64,000 nucleotides of DNA, from assembly GCA_028533045.1 (NCBI GenBank), contig JAQQAP010000037.1, positions 1-64,000 of the forward strand. The letters run 5' to 3'. The translations under genes and the position numbers were made by a program. The DNA is from Spirochaetales bacterium. GTDB taxonomy: Bacteria; Spirochaetota; Spirochaetia; DSM-2461. Below are positions 1 to 8,148 of the stretch, piece after piece (the stretch's first letter is position 1; every line of letters starts with the position of its first letter). Below the pieces are notes generated by a model, which searched no databases, was not told where the DNA came from, and worked only from the letters and a program-made list of their open reading frames with translations.

Positions 1-1
1 C

Positions 2-727
2 GATGGTTTGGAGAACTTCATCCTATCTCAATACTTTCCCACAAACGTTAATATTCTGGTGGGAAAGAAATCTCAATTCGTTTATTACTTCAATGCTTAT
101 CATTTCAAAAGAAAAGGGAAGTGCACCGATGAACAAAAGAAAAAGAAAGCAAGTCTCTATGAAATAGCCCGATTTGAACAAAAAGCAGCATCTAACCGAT
201 TCAACGAAATCCTGGATTTTCTGTGGAATAAGGTTAACTCTTCATCCCTATCTTCCTTTATTCTTGATACCGATGAAAATCCTATCTATGCCTCCCAGTT
301 TCGCTATCATCCAAACCTTTCAGCTAAAGTCACTCACAGAAAAACAAACTCAAAGATAGAAAGAAACTATCAAAACAAGTTGTTTTCCTGTAACTATATA
401 GATCGTCAAATCAGAAAAGACCTGGCCGAATATACGAGGGAGACGGTTCAATTTGGTCGAAATATGAATAACTGTATGGATAGATTCTCCTGTTATATCT
501 TCTGGCATAATTTCATGAAGCCATATCGAATTAATAAAAGAAAATCAGCTTACTCCTATCATGGGGAATGCGCTGGTTTTTCTTTAAAAAAAATCAAGGA
601 GATTGTTGATGCAGTAATATCAGGTCCTGTGGTACGAGAATGTGAATCCAAACAATATCTGACAAACTTCCAGAGAAAACATTGGGACCGAGAATTACTC
701 AACCCAATGAATGTTGCCATGGTTTAA
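2..727 (+). CDS. IS1-like DDE transposase, 5' end beyond the window
   Basis: The reading frame is open to the left edge, so the true start lies outside the window; the TTG at position 8 is only an internal codon. The visible part starts with Asp-Gly, followed by the basic stretch VGKKSQFVY. The segment DTDENPIYASQF and the later SKIERN motif line up with the TDGWPLY and RIERHN motifs of IS1 InsB, which hold catalytic Asp and Glu residues. The C-terminal part (YTRETVQFGRN, then DRFSCYIFWHN) matches the tail of the longer IS1-group transposases. The coding frame runs intact to its stop. A terminal repeat follows 18 bases downstream. Assignment to the IS1 group is my reading by eye; a related IS family is possible. 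Confidence 0.7.
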   Translation, partial: DGLENFILSQYFPTNVNILVGKKSQFVYYFNAYHFKRKGKCTDEQKKKKASLYEIARFEQKAASNRFNEILDFLWNKVNSSSLSSFILDTDENPIYASQFRYHPNLSAKVTHRKTNSKIERNYQNKLFSCNYIDRQIRKDLAEYTRETVQFGRNMNNCMDRFSCYIFWHNFMKPYRINKRKSAYSYHGECAGFSLKKIKEIVDAVISGPVVRECESKQYLTNFQRKHWDRELLNPMNVAMV

Positions 728-744
728 TCGGGAGATGGGGATAG

Positions 745-766
745 AGCTCAAGGATTGGGAACATTA
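745..766 (+). repeat. Right terminal repeat of the IS1-like element
   Basis: A 22-base sequence beginning AGCTCAAGGATTGGGAAC lies 18 bases after the transposase stop. It recurs identically at 59127-59148, and as an inverted copy with two mismatches at 58983-59004. Read outward to inward it starts TAATGTTCCCAATCC, which resembles the GGTAATG...CCAA tip of IS1 ends. It stops directly at the 3' end of the flavoprotein gene on the opposite strand, so the insertion sits in the gap after that gene. Confidence 0.7.
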
Positions 767-767
767 A

Positions 768-2720
768 CTATTCTTTAAAGATAGAGCCTTCCAAATAAGC
801 CCCCCAAACCGTTTCAAACCAGGACTCTTCCCGAGGAATAGGTCGGCTCTCTTCCCAGTAAACGGAAACCTTTCCCTTTTTCAGGGAGAGATGCTGAATC
901 TTGTTTTTCAATTCCCCTCGGTCGACTTTGGAAGACCACTCCTGTTCTAAATCCCCGTTTAGACTGATTCCTTCCTTATCCCGTACAATATAGGAGCCTC
1001 GACTGCCGCCTCCTTCCTCCAGATAGTTTCGAATACTTTCCAGGTAGAAGTATTGGGCCAATGCCATGTGGCGGTTACGGAAGGCGTAGGGGAGTTGTTC
1101 TGTATGGGAAATCGCCGTTGAGGAGAAGCGTTCCAGTTGTTCCAGGGCTTGGGAACAGGCATTATCGATCTGCTCCGAATCCCGGACAAAGGCAGCATGG
1201 CGACTCATCCGGTTTTGAAATTCTTCACGGTACTCTTTTTGAGCGCTGCTATTTTTATCCATATTGGCTGTAAGAGTTTTAAAAAGGTCTGCTGTTATTT
1301 TATGAGCCGTCCCACAGGCTTCTTCTGCCATTTTTCTGTTTAGGCTGGAATCTCCATAGGCCCGGGCTATTTTCTGGCTGGCCCTAAAGGCTCCTACCTG
1401 TCCCGAATTCAAGGCCGTTCCTCCCGGGCGGTAAACTCCATGGGTACCGTTTACTTCTCCCACTGGAAAAAGATGGCCGATATTGGTCGACTCCCACCAA
1501 ATATCTCCCGCAAGACCTCCGTTATTGTGCTGGGCGCATACACCAATTTGAAGAGGTTCCCCGTAGAGATCAATATTATGGTCCCCGTAGAGGCTAATAG
1601 CTTTTTTGTTAAGTTGCTCCAGACGGATAATTGGTGTCGATCCTGTAAGGCCCGATTTATCCCAATATTCACGGACTTCACTATCCAGGGTCGTTAGGTC
1701 ATAGCTTTCATCCCATGGGTTAGAGCGAAAATCCATAAATACGTCCCGTCCCAAGACCTCCGTTTCTCGGTATACCAGAATATCTATGAGAGAGGAACCT
1801 TCGTTTTCGACTTTTAGAGGGTCGAAAGGCCACTGGTAACCTTTAAGGAAGATGGCTCGGGTTAAGCTGGTCATGTTCTTAAAGTATTCGGAAAGAAAAT
1901 CAAACTCCCTACCTTCCTTATCCCGGCTAAAGTAACGGGGAAGGACTTGCTGATAGCTTCCGGAGAGATTCCAGCGAAATTTAAGGGAGCCCATACCGTA
2001 TTGGGATTCGGTAAGATTCGCCGTTTCCGCTCCCACTTCCAGGGCCAAACCTATGGCACCCACATGGACGGGAGGATAGACGGAGGATTTATAGAGACCA
2101 GCCGGGCCTCCCACTCCGAATATAAGATTGTCACAGAGAAAGGGTTTTAGGGCTTCTTCTCCCTTGGTCAGTTTATTTCTCTCCAGGGCTATAAGCCCGG
2201 CAATTCGTTTTTTGTCGTTTTCTTCAATCGTTACCAGTCGTACCGCATCATGGCTGTCCAGGATAGGTATTCCCAGGTTAATAACTTCCTTTTCCAGGTA
2301 TTCCACCATCATTCGAGAGGTGTAAGGGCCCAGAGAGGTTCCGCGGTTAAGGGGGTCATGATCTGTTTTGTAGCCCGTATAGCCGCCCCAACGGTTAAAA
2401 GGGAAGGGTACACCCAATGCGGTGAGGTGGTAAAATCCGCTTTCCGATCCCAGGGCTTCTGCCAGGGCTAAGTCTCCGTGCATGGCGCCGCCGGAGGAGA
2501 GGGCCCGGGCCATGGCGTAGGGGGAATCGGGATTTATCGTAGAGTCGGAGAGTTTGTAATAGGTCTGTTTGTCCGAACCGGTGTTGCGGGAGGTACCGCC
2601 CTTGAGGTTATCTGTGATGATGAGGATATCGTCTATGCCGGAACGCTTGAGTCTGACCGCCGCACAGAGAGAGGCGGCTCCCGTTCCTAAAACTATGGTA
2701 TGATGGTAGGCGTATTTCAC
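768..2720 (-). CDS. Fumarate-reductase-like FAD-dependent oxidoreductase
   Basis: A 650-residue soluble flavoprotein. The N-terminal dinucleotide-binding fold shows HHTIVLGTGAASLCAAVRL with the GxGxxS/A pattern, and the C-terminal FAD segment GEVNGTHGVYRPGGTALNSG is typical of the succinate dehydrogenase/fumarate reductase flavoprotein superfamily. No haem, iron-sulfur or membrane anchor domain is present. I place the start at the GTG at 2720 because AAAGGAG precedes it by 7 bases and the upstream in-frame ATG lies inside the repressor gene. That GTG overlaps the repressor stop by four bases (GTGA), which indicates translational coupling. It is the last gene of a leftward three-gene operon with a repressor and an OYE-type reductase. 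The substrate is unknown; a role in anaerobic reduction of an organic acceptor is inference. Confidence 0.75.
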   Translation of the reverse strand: MKYAYHHTIVLGTGAASLCAAVRLKRSGIDDILIITDNLKGGTSRNTGSDKQTYYKLSDSTINPDSPYAMARALSSGGAMHGDLALAEALGSESGFYHLTALGVPFPFNRWGGYTGYKTDHDPLNRGTSLGPYTSRMMVEYLEKEVINLGIPILDSHDAVRLVTIEENDKKRIAGLIALERNKLTKGEEALKPFLCDNLIFGVGGPAGLYKSSVYPPVHVGAIGLALEVGAETANLTESQYGMGSLKFRWNLSGSYQQVLPRYFSRDKEGREFDFLSEYFKNMTSLTRAIFLKGYQWPFDPLKVENEGSSLIDILVYRETEVLGRDVFMDFRSNPWDESYDLTTLDSEVREYWDKSGLTGSTPIIRLEQLNKKAISLYGDHNIDLYGEPLQIGVCAQHNNGGLAGDIWWESTNIGHLFPVGEVNGTHGVYRPGGTALNSGQVGAFRASQKIARAYGDSSLNRKMAEEACGTAHKITADLFKTLTANMDKNSSAQKEYREEFQNRMSRHAAFVRDSEQIDNACSQALEQLERFSSTAISHTEQLPYAFRNRHMALAQYFYLESIRNYLEEGGGSRGSYIVRDKEGISLNGDLEQEWSSKVDRGELKNKIQHLSLKKGKVSVYWEESRPIPREESWFETVWGAYLEGSIFKE

Positions 2721-3706
2721 AGGGTATCTCCTTTGATGTACTCCCCGTCCAAGGTCAGCCGGCAAGGGAGTTTTTCCTTTTCTATTAATCTTTTATATAG
2801 CCATTGTCCCGCTTCTTTTCCCAAGAGAAGGACGGAGAAATCTATCGTGTCTATGCGAACCGGAGAAATCTGTTGAATGGGAGAGTTATCAATACCGCAG
2901 AGGGACAGGTCTCCGGGGATATTGATTCCCGAGGATTGGGCTCTTTGGTAGAAGGACATGGCCATGAGGTCATTAAAGGCGAAAAGGGCGTTATAGTCCC
3001 CTTTGCATATTTCTTCTAAGTTGTCGTCCATGTCTTCAATGTTATCAAGGCTGAATCTATCTTGATCATTCAGAATAATCCCTCTTTTCCGACAGGCTTC
3101 TTTGGCGCCGTTCCAGCGCTCTTCATCCACCGAACTCAAGGGAGAGAATCCCAGGTAGGCCGGTTTAAGTGAGTTCCCGTGTTTTTGGTAAAGCGCTTCG
3201 GCCAACTGGTCCATTTCCCTGGCCATATCGTAAACCACATAGGCCGGTTCGACCTTTCTGTTTAAGTGTATGTAGGGGATATCCTTCTTCTCAAGGGTTT
3301 TTAACAGGCTGCGGCTTCCCCGGGTAAAGGCAAAAATACAGCCGTCCACCTGGGAGGTTTTTTTCTTTTCCAGAAAGGAGTCGTCACCGTCATTCAGCCT
3401 GGTGGTAATATTCAGACTGACGTTATCAAAACCTTCCTGTATGCCTTCCAGTACCTGGGCCACATCATAGAATAGATGAATAAAGGTTTCCCGGGAGGGG
3501 GGGAGGAAGAGTTGAATATTCAGAATAGCCCTGTTCTTCTGCCTTTTTACATTGCGGGGGATATATCCCATGCGTGTTGCCGTTTCCTGAATCAACCGGC
3601 TCCTTTCGTCACTAATAAGGGAGGAACCGTTAAGCACACGAGAAACGGTGGAGGCGGAAATGCCAAGTTCTTCGGCAATATGATAGAGAGTGACCTTTTC
3701 TTTCAT
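2717..3706 (-). CDS. LacI-family transcriptional repressor
   Basis: A 329-residue regulator. Residues 5-27 form the LacI helix-turn-helix (TLYHIAEELGISASTVSRVL) followed by the hinge segment, and the rest is a periplasmic-binding-protein-like effector domain. The start codon overlaps the upstream reductase stop as TAATG, and the stop overlaps the next gene start, so the gene sits inside the operon it probably controls. A perfect 10-base palindrome directly after the operon -10 box (5091-5100) is the best operator candidate. LacI-family proteins usually answer to sugars, but the neighbours here are two flavoprotein reductases and no sugar gene, so the effector may be the substrate of those enzymes. 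Confidence 0.88.
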   Translation of the reverse strand: MKEKVTLYHIAEELGISASTVSRVLNGSSLISDERSRLIQETATRMGYIPRNVKRQKNRAILNIQLFLPPSRETFIHLFYDVAQVLEGIQEGFDNVSLNITTRLNDGDDSFLEKKKTSQVDGCIFAFTRGSRSLLKTLEKKDIPYIHLNRKVEPAYVVYDMAREMDQLAEALYQKHGNSLKPAYLGFSPLSSVDEERWNGAKEACRKRGIILNDQDRFSLDNIEDMDDNLEEICKGDYNALFAFNDLMAMSFYQRAQSSGINIPGDLSLCGIDNSPIQQISPVRIDTIDFSVLLLGKEAGQWLYKRLIEKEKLPCRLTLDGEYIKGDTL

Positions 3707-5076
3707 TAGGGGAGTCCTTTAGCCCGGGCGGCTTCACGGCCTTTTTTAAGCTCTTCCTTATAGATTTCTCCATCCCGTATGGGGCAGCCATTTCTTCCCA
3801 GAACATCCTTCATTATTTGGGAACAAAGGGAACAGGTTAAGCAGCATTTCTTAGGGGCCATAGTGCCATTTTTCATGATATCCGCCGGTGATTCGGGATA
3901 GGCGAACATCTGTCGGCCCTGTCCAATCAGGCTAAACCAGTTATCCTCAACAAGTCCGGCAGCTACGGTAGGCATGAGGTGACGGAGCCAGCCAAGTGCT
4001 GCTGTGGCAACGGGAATGGGGGCAATAGCCTTTTGGAGTTCCCGTCCCACATTCTGAAATCGCACAATTCCTTCCAGGGGATGTTCCGGTGGTTTGGGAG
4101 CTCCCGCAATAGGATTATCGAAGGGACGATTCATATAGGGGGCGAAGCGGGGATATCCCAGGGAAAAGTTAAACACCGGCATCTCTCCCGCTCTGGTAAG
4201 TTCTTTGGCAAAACGCAGGGGCTCTGTCAGGTCCGGTTCAAGTGAGCCCGGTTCCTCTTTGACTCCCCAGCCATAGGGATAGGGGGACGGTTCAAGCATG
4301 GTAAGCCGGGCTGTCACAAAGTGGGGGGCAGGGAGTCTTTCCTTAAGACCGACTGTGCAGTCACGGACAAAGCGGGTGCGGTTCTCATAGCTTCCGCCGT
4401 AACGTCCTTCCCTGGTATGGGCGCAGAGCATCTCTCCCGTAAAGTATCCGTGGACCGCCTTCATCTCAATTCCGTCAAAACCGGCGCGAGCGGCCAATTC
4501 TCCCTTGGCGATAAAGAGGTCTCTTAGGCGGTCCAGTTCTTGATCGCTGACCAAAGGGTAGGATTCATCTACTCCAACAGCCTTATCCAGTTTGGGATTA
4601 TGATGGATAAGAACAGGCTGAGGCTTCCCCTGGGGTTTGCTCCATCGGCCGGAATGGGAAAGTTGAATTACCGTAACTATTTCATGGCCCCATCTCTTAC
4701 GGGCCGCTTCTCTCGTCTCCTCAACCAGGCGCTTCCAGAGATCCAGATTTTCCTCTGTTAAAATAAGCTGGCGGGGATTACTCCGTCCTTCCGGTTCCAC
4801 AACGGCTGCTTCAAACCAGATAAGACCGGACCCGCCTTCGGCAAATCGTTTGTACCGTCTGAATGTTAGATCCGAAGGAGCAAAGGTTTCTTCATTTCCA
4901 TCGATTCCTTCCATAGGCTGTGCCACAAAACGGTTCGGCAGGGTAAAGGAACCTATTTTAAGAGCTTGTCCCAGAAGGGAGTAGTTGTCGCTCATGGGAA
5001 GATACAGATTAAGTCGATCTAACTCTTTCTTTAGGTCATTGGCAGTTTTCAGATTGAAACGGGAAAAATCAGCCAT
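3706..5076 (-). CDS. Old-yellow-enzyme-type NADH:flavin oxidoreductase with C-terminal Cys cluster
   Basis: A 456-residue FMN TIM-barrel enzyme. Family signatures are LPNRFVAQPMEG near residue 55 and the segment AVHGYFTGEM followed by RYGGSYENRTRF, although the usual FLSP motif is altered to LCAH. The C-terminus has a cysteine cluster, CCLTCSLCSQ then GRNGCP, which suggests a 4Fe-4S site as in the longer 2,4-dienoyl-CoA reductase-like members. The C-terminal flavin/NAD domain of those enzymes is missing. I chose the ATG at 5076, which has AAAGGAGG just before it, over an upstream ATG at 5100 that lies within the promoter. It is the first gene of the leftward operon and may act with the flavoprotein at 768-2720 (inference). 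Confidence 0.82.
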   Translation of the reverse strand: MADFSRFNLKTANDLKKELDRLNLYLPMSDNYSLLGQALKIGSFTLPNRFVAQPMEGIDGNEETFAPSDLTFRRYKRFAEGGSGLIWFEAAVVEPEGRSNPRQLILTEENLDLWKRLVEETREAARKRWGHEIVTVIQLSHSGRWSKPQGKPQPVLIHHNPKLDKAVGVDESYPLVSDQELDRLRDLFIAKGELAARAGFDGIEMKAVHGYFTGEMLCAHTREGRYGGSYENRTRFVRDCTVGLKERLPAPHFVTARLTMLEPSPYPYGWGVKEEPGSLEPDLTEPLRFAKELTRAGEMPVFNFSLGYPRFAPYMNRPFDNPIAGAPKPPEHPLEGIVRFQNVGRELQKAIAPIPVATAALGWLRHLMPTVAAGLVEDNWFSLIGQGRQMFAYPESPADIMKNGTMAPKKCCLTCSLCSQIMKDVLGRNGCPIRDGEIYKEELKKGREAARAKGLP

Positions 5077-5090
5077 GGCTCCTCCTTTTG

Positions 5091-5128
5091 TTGCATGCAA
5101 TTATATCACGGGATTATCGGGGAGACAA
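5091..5128 (-). promoter_or_regulatory. Promoter and probable LacI operator of the reductase operon
   Basis: On the minus strand TTGTCT (5123-5128) and TATAAT (5100-5105) are 17 bases apart. The perfect palindrome TTGCATGCAA (5091-5100) starts at the last base of the -10 box and covers the expected transcription start, a position suited to repression. The operator role is inferred from position and the repressor gene in the operon. The palindrome lacks the central CG of many LacI-family sites. Confidence 0.7.
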
Positions 5129-5139
5129 GGAAATTTTTA

Positions 5140-5168
5140 TTGAAGGAATATTTGAAGAACGGTACAAT
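5140..5168 (+). promoter_or_regulatory. folA promoter, predicted leaderless
   Basis: TTGAAG (5140-5145) and TACAAT (5163-5168) are 17 bases apart. The folA ATG begins 6 bases after the -10 box, so transcription should start at or next to the start codon. No Shine-Dalgarno sequence is visible. The promoter is back to back with that of the reductase operon. Confidence 0.6.
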
Positions 5169-5174
5169 AGGTCT

Positions 5175-5660
5175 ATGGAAATTATTCTGATTTGGGCTAT
5201 GGACCGGGAAGGGGGCATAGGGATTGAAAATAGACTTCCCTGGCATTATCCGGCTGATCTGAAGCGCTTTCAGCGCCTGACTCTGGGTAATCCCGTTTTA
5301 ATGGGAAGGAAGACCTTTGAATCGCTTCCATCAGGTCCTTTGCCGGGCCGGCGCAACCTTGTTTTGAGCAGGAGTGCTGATTTAAAGTCGGAGGAAGCTG
5401 AATTCTTTCCCTCCCCGGAAGATGTGCTTCTGCTTGGGGAGAAGGAGGATTGGCCCAGCCTTTTTATTATAGGAGGAGCGGAAATCTACAAGCAATTTCT
5501 CCCTCGAGCGAACCGGCTCGAAATCACTCGTATAGGAAAAACCTACTCCTGTGATCGTTTTTTTCCCTCCCTGGATTGGAGTCTATGGGATAAAGTTAAG
5601 AGCGAAGGAGAAGGGGAGCTTACTTTTGAGAGTTATGAGAGGATTATTCGGACCAGATAG
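5175..5660 (+). CDS. folA: Dihydrofolate reductase
   Basis: Reduces dihydrofolate to tetrahydrofolate with NADPH in the cytoplasm. The 161-residue length is normal for bacterial DHFR. Motifs are the N-terminal strand and loop IWAMDREGGIGIENRLPWH, the PVLMGRKTFES nucleotide-binding motif, the GRRNLVLSR segment and FIIGGAEIYKQFL near the C-terminus. I start it at the ATG at 5175, because an upstream in-frame extension to 5088 is not DHFR-like and runs through the promoter. The 3' end overlaps the convergent methyltransferase gene by 28 bases. No thyA lies next to it. Confidence 0.95.
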   Translation: MEIILIWAMDREGGIGIENRLPWHYPADLKRFQRLTLGNPVLMGRKTFESLPSGPLPGRRNLVLSRSADLKSEEAEFFPSPEDVLLLGEKEDWPSLFIIGGAEIYKQFLPRANRLEITRIGKTYSCDRFFPSLDWSLWDKVKSEGEGELTFESYERIIRTR

Positions 5661-6490
5661 CCGCAGAATAACTCTTTTTCTTGTCTATCCTGCAGATAAA
5701 GTTCTTCTATTGTGTAATTCTCTTTGGTAAAAAGTTTATTCAGAAGGGGAATCAGTCTCTGTTTTTCCATTCGTTGGGAGTAGCAGTTCAGGATAATTTC
5801 ACCTTCCTCAGACAGGAGCTGTGCCGATCTTTCCAGAAGAGGTTCCAGGTCCCTTTCTATTTTCCACTGTTTGCCCTTTTTACTAAAACCATACGTGGGC
5901 GGGTCCATGATGATTTTGTCGTAAGAACGTCCTCTTTTTAACTCCCTCTCAAGAAAGGTCATGCTGTCTTCACAGATCCACCTGATGTTTTGAACTCCCC
6001 CTGCTTCCCCATTTGTGCGAGCCCAGCCCACCATGGAGTAGACCGAATCCACATGGGTTACTTCGGCTCCTGTTAAAGCTGCTGCTTGGGAAGCGCCTCC
6101 GGTATGGGCAAAAAGGTTCAGTACTTTGCTCTCTTTTGTACAGTTTTTGTAGAGATAATTCCAGTTTACCGTCTGTTCCGGAAATACGCCCACATGTTTA
6201 AAGCGGGTAAGTTTAAGAAGGAAGGATATGTTACCATTTTTCAGAGGGTAGGATAGGGACCAGCTTTCGGGTATCTCTCTGTGAAACTGCCATTCACCTT
6301 CCCCCGGTTTATGTTCAATAAACTCTCCGTGGCTGGAATCATGCCACTCTTGGGAAGAAAGAGTCCTTTTCCACTTTGCTCCCCCGTCGGGTCGTATGAG
6401 AACAATAGAACCAAATCGTTCAAGTTTTTTCCCCTCACCGGAGTCGATTATTTCATAGGAATCCCAAGAAGGGGCAATCACTTTTTTCAT
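5633..6490 (-). CDS. Class I SAM-dependent methyltransferase (RlmI/RlmK-like)
   Basis: A 285-residue protein with an N-terminal strand-rich region and a Rossmann methyltransferase domain. Motif I is VLNLFAHTGGAS near residue 124, the acidic binding residue follows in THVDSVYS, and the catalytic-type motif IV is IMDPPTYG near residue 195. This arrangement fits the COG1092 group of rRNA cytosine-5 methyltransferases, but the PUA domain of RlmI is absent, so an rRNA target is inferred only. It is monocistronic, converges on folA with a 28-base overlap, and has its own promoter directly upstream without a Shine-Dalgarno site. Confidence 0.75.
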   Translation of the reverse strand: MKKVIAPSWDSYEIIDSGEGKKLERFGSIVLIRPDGGAKWKRTLSSQEWHDSSHGEFIEHKPGEGEWQFHREIPESWSLSYPLKNGNISFLLKLTRFKHVGVFPEQTVNWNYLYKNCTKESKVLNLFAHTGGASQAAALTGAEVTHVDSVYSMVGWARTNGEAGGVQNIRWICEDSMTFLERELKRGRSYDKIIMDPPTYGFSKKGKQWKIERDLEPLLERSAQLLSEEGEIILNCYSQRMEKQRLIPLLNKLFTKENYTIEELYLQDRQEKELFCGYLVRIILS

Positions 6491-6499
6491 AGTTGGGCT

Positions 6500-6528
6500 A
6501 TTCTAGCAATAATGATTCGATTTGACCA
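6500..6528 (-). promoter_or_regulatory. Promoter of the methyltransferase gene, near-leaderless
   Basis: On the minus strand TGGTCA (6523-6528) and TAGAAT (6500-6505) are 17 bases apart. Nine bases separate the -10 box from the ATG, so the predicted leader is only two or three bases. No ribosome-binding site is seen. Confidence 0.5.
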
Positions 6529-6540
6529 GATTCTCTTGGC

Positions 6541-8148
6541 TTAAGAAAGACTTAAAAGAGCCTGTTTTGCATAGGAGTGATAGAGTCGGGCATTTTTCAC
6601 AGCCCCTGTATAATAAAGTTCTTCCCCATCGTTTTTATCTATTCCCAGGGTAATGGTTAAATAGTCACAGGAGGAAAGGGCTTCTGTTAAAGGGAGCGCA
6701 TCATTGTACCGGTTATAGATATCCCAAGCTTTCAGGACTGATTCAAGTCCGGCTATCTCTTCTGTCAGGAAATCTTTCCATAGGGCGGACAGATCTTCTG
6801 AATCGGAAAGGACAATTGTCGGTTTGCCCAGCTCTTTTGTCAGTTTGCCCAGTTCCTCTCCTTTTAGTAGGGGTACTTGATGGGAGGGAAAGTCCCAGGC
6901 GAGCTGATAACATCTCTCTTTATGAAGTGACAGAAGTTCCTTAAAGCTGTGGAAATATCCTTCAAGAACCACATCACTCCGTAATTTTTTCCCCGTTAAC
7001 TGTCCCAGAGCTTCCCGGGCCGGTCTTTTAAGGGAGAGTTCGGTCATTCCCCCGTCCGGGAGAAGGCGTTTTGTCCAGGAAAGGAAGAGCTGGTGATAAA
7101 TACTGCCTCTGGCATGGCTTTTTCCCGGTTGATAGGAGAAATCAAGGCCGGAAAGGATAATGGGGCCTTCGCTTATTTGAGTGCAGAGGTGTAGAGCCGT
7201 AACCCCCACAGAACCTAAAGGTGCTATTGAGTGAGGAAGAAGTGAGGCGCTCTCGAGGTGGCTAAGGAGATCATTGTCGGCAAAATGGGAGGAAAAATAG
7301 AGCGGTTCCACCCCGGGGAGTCTTAAGGATTGGGGAAAAGAAGTTATATCGGAAATGAGAAAAACTTTCTCTCCCCGGTGTTGGTAGTAATCATAGAAAT
7401 TGTAGAATTGTCCGTCCAGATTAAAGACCGCATCAGGAACGATTCCCCGGGACAGTAGAACCGGGTAAGCCGTGTCTACCGTACAGAGAAAAAGATTCTC
7501 TCGGTTTTCCTTAATCATAGGAAGGGATAATTCCAGTGATTCTCCGGCGCCGCAGAGCATTAAGCTACCCTTAACTTTTAGACTGGAGAGAGTTTTGCCT
7601 TGGGATAGGGCGGGGATGTTACGGAATATGTTCCTGAACCAAAGAGGCCCCATCCTTACCAGGCTTGCCCGAGTCTGCCAGTAGGTAAAAATACGGCGAT
7701 TCAGTTCTTCTTCCAGGGATTGATAATAACCGCTGTCCAGTCGGGAGCCGCCGGTTAGTTCAATTCTTCGGCACCGTTTGAACCGTTCCCAGCCCAGGGA
7801 GGAAACAAATTCTGCTGCGGCAGTAATATTTTCCGTTCTTATGATTGAGCAGTTTTCGCCCTTAAGAAGTTCTTCGGGTAGATAAATCTGGGTCGATGCC
7901 ATTAATTCCTGGAATCTTTCGACGCCAAGTATAAAGGAGCCTGAGGGAAGTTGTTCAAGAAGATAATCCATCCCGTAACCCAAAAGAGGGGAAGGGATAA
8001 GATAGAGCGTATCCTCCTCCAGATTTTGTGCCTTGGCCCGTCGTAAAACAGAACCCTTGGGATCCCGGGAGGAGTAGAGGAAACGGTTCCTCCATTTAAC
8101 GGAAAAACCCTTACCCGTATCTACGAGTAAGGGTTCATCGGAAATCAT
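6541..8148 (-). CDS. DUF115 / MptE-like protein, motility accessory factor type
   Basis: A 535-residue cytoplasmic protein. The central block LMLCGAGESLELSLP, then DTAYPVLLSRGIVPDAVFNLDG, is the DUF115 signature shared by archaeal 6-hydroxymethylpterin pyrophosphokinase MptE and by bacterial Maf proteins that glycosylate flagellin. Spirochaetes commonly carry such proteins. Maf-type sugar transfer to flagellar filament is the likely bacterial role, but no flagellar gene is nearby to support it. The start overlaps the stop of the upstream chaperone gene as TAATG, so the two are cotranscribed. Confidence 0.75.
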   Translation of the reverse strand: MISDEPLLVDTGKGFSVKWRNRFLYSSRDPKGSVLRRAKAQNLEEDTLYLIPSPLLGYGMDYLLEQLPSGSFILGVERFQELMASTQIYLPEELLKGENCSIIRTENITAAAEFVSSLGWERFKRCRRIELTGGSRLDSGYYQSLEEELNRRIFTYWQTRASLVRMGPLWFRNIFRNIPALSQGKTLSSLKVKGSLMLCGAGESLELSLPMIKENRENLFLCTVDTAYPVLLSRGIVPDAVFNLDGQFYNFYDYYQHRGEKVFLISDITSFPQSLRLPGVEPLYFSSHFADNDLLSHLESASLLPHSIAPLGSVGVTALHLCTQISEGPIILSGLDFSYQPGKSHARGSIYHQLFLSWTKRLLPDGGMTELSLKRPAREALGQLTGKKLRSDVVLEGYFHSFKELLSLHKERCYQLAWDFPSHQVPLLKGEELGKLTKELGKPTIVLSDSEDLSALWKDFLTEEIAGLESVLKAWDIYNRYNDALPLTEALSSCDYLTITLGIDKNDGEELYYTGAVKNARLYHSYAKQALLSLS

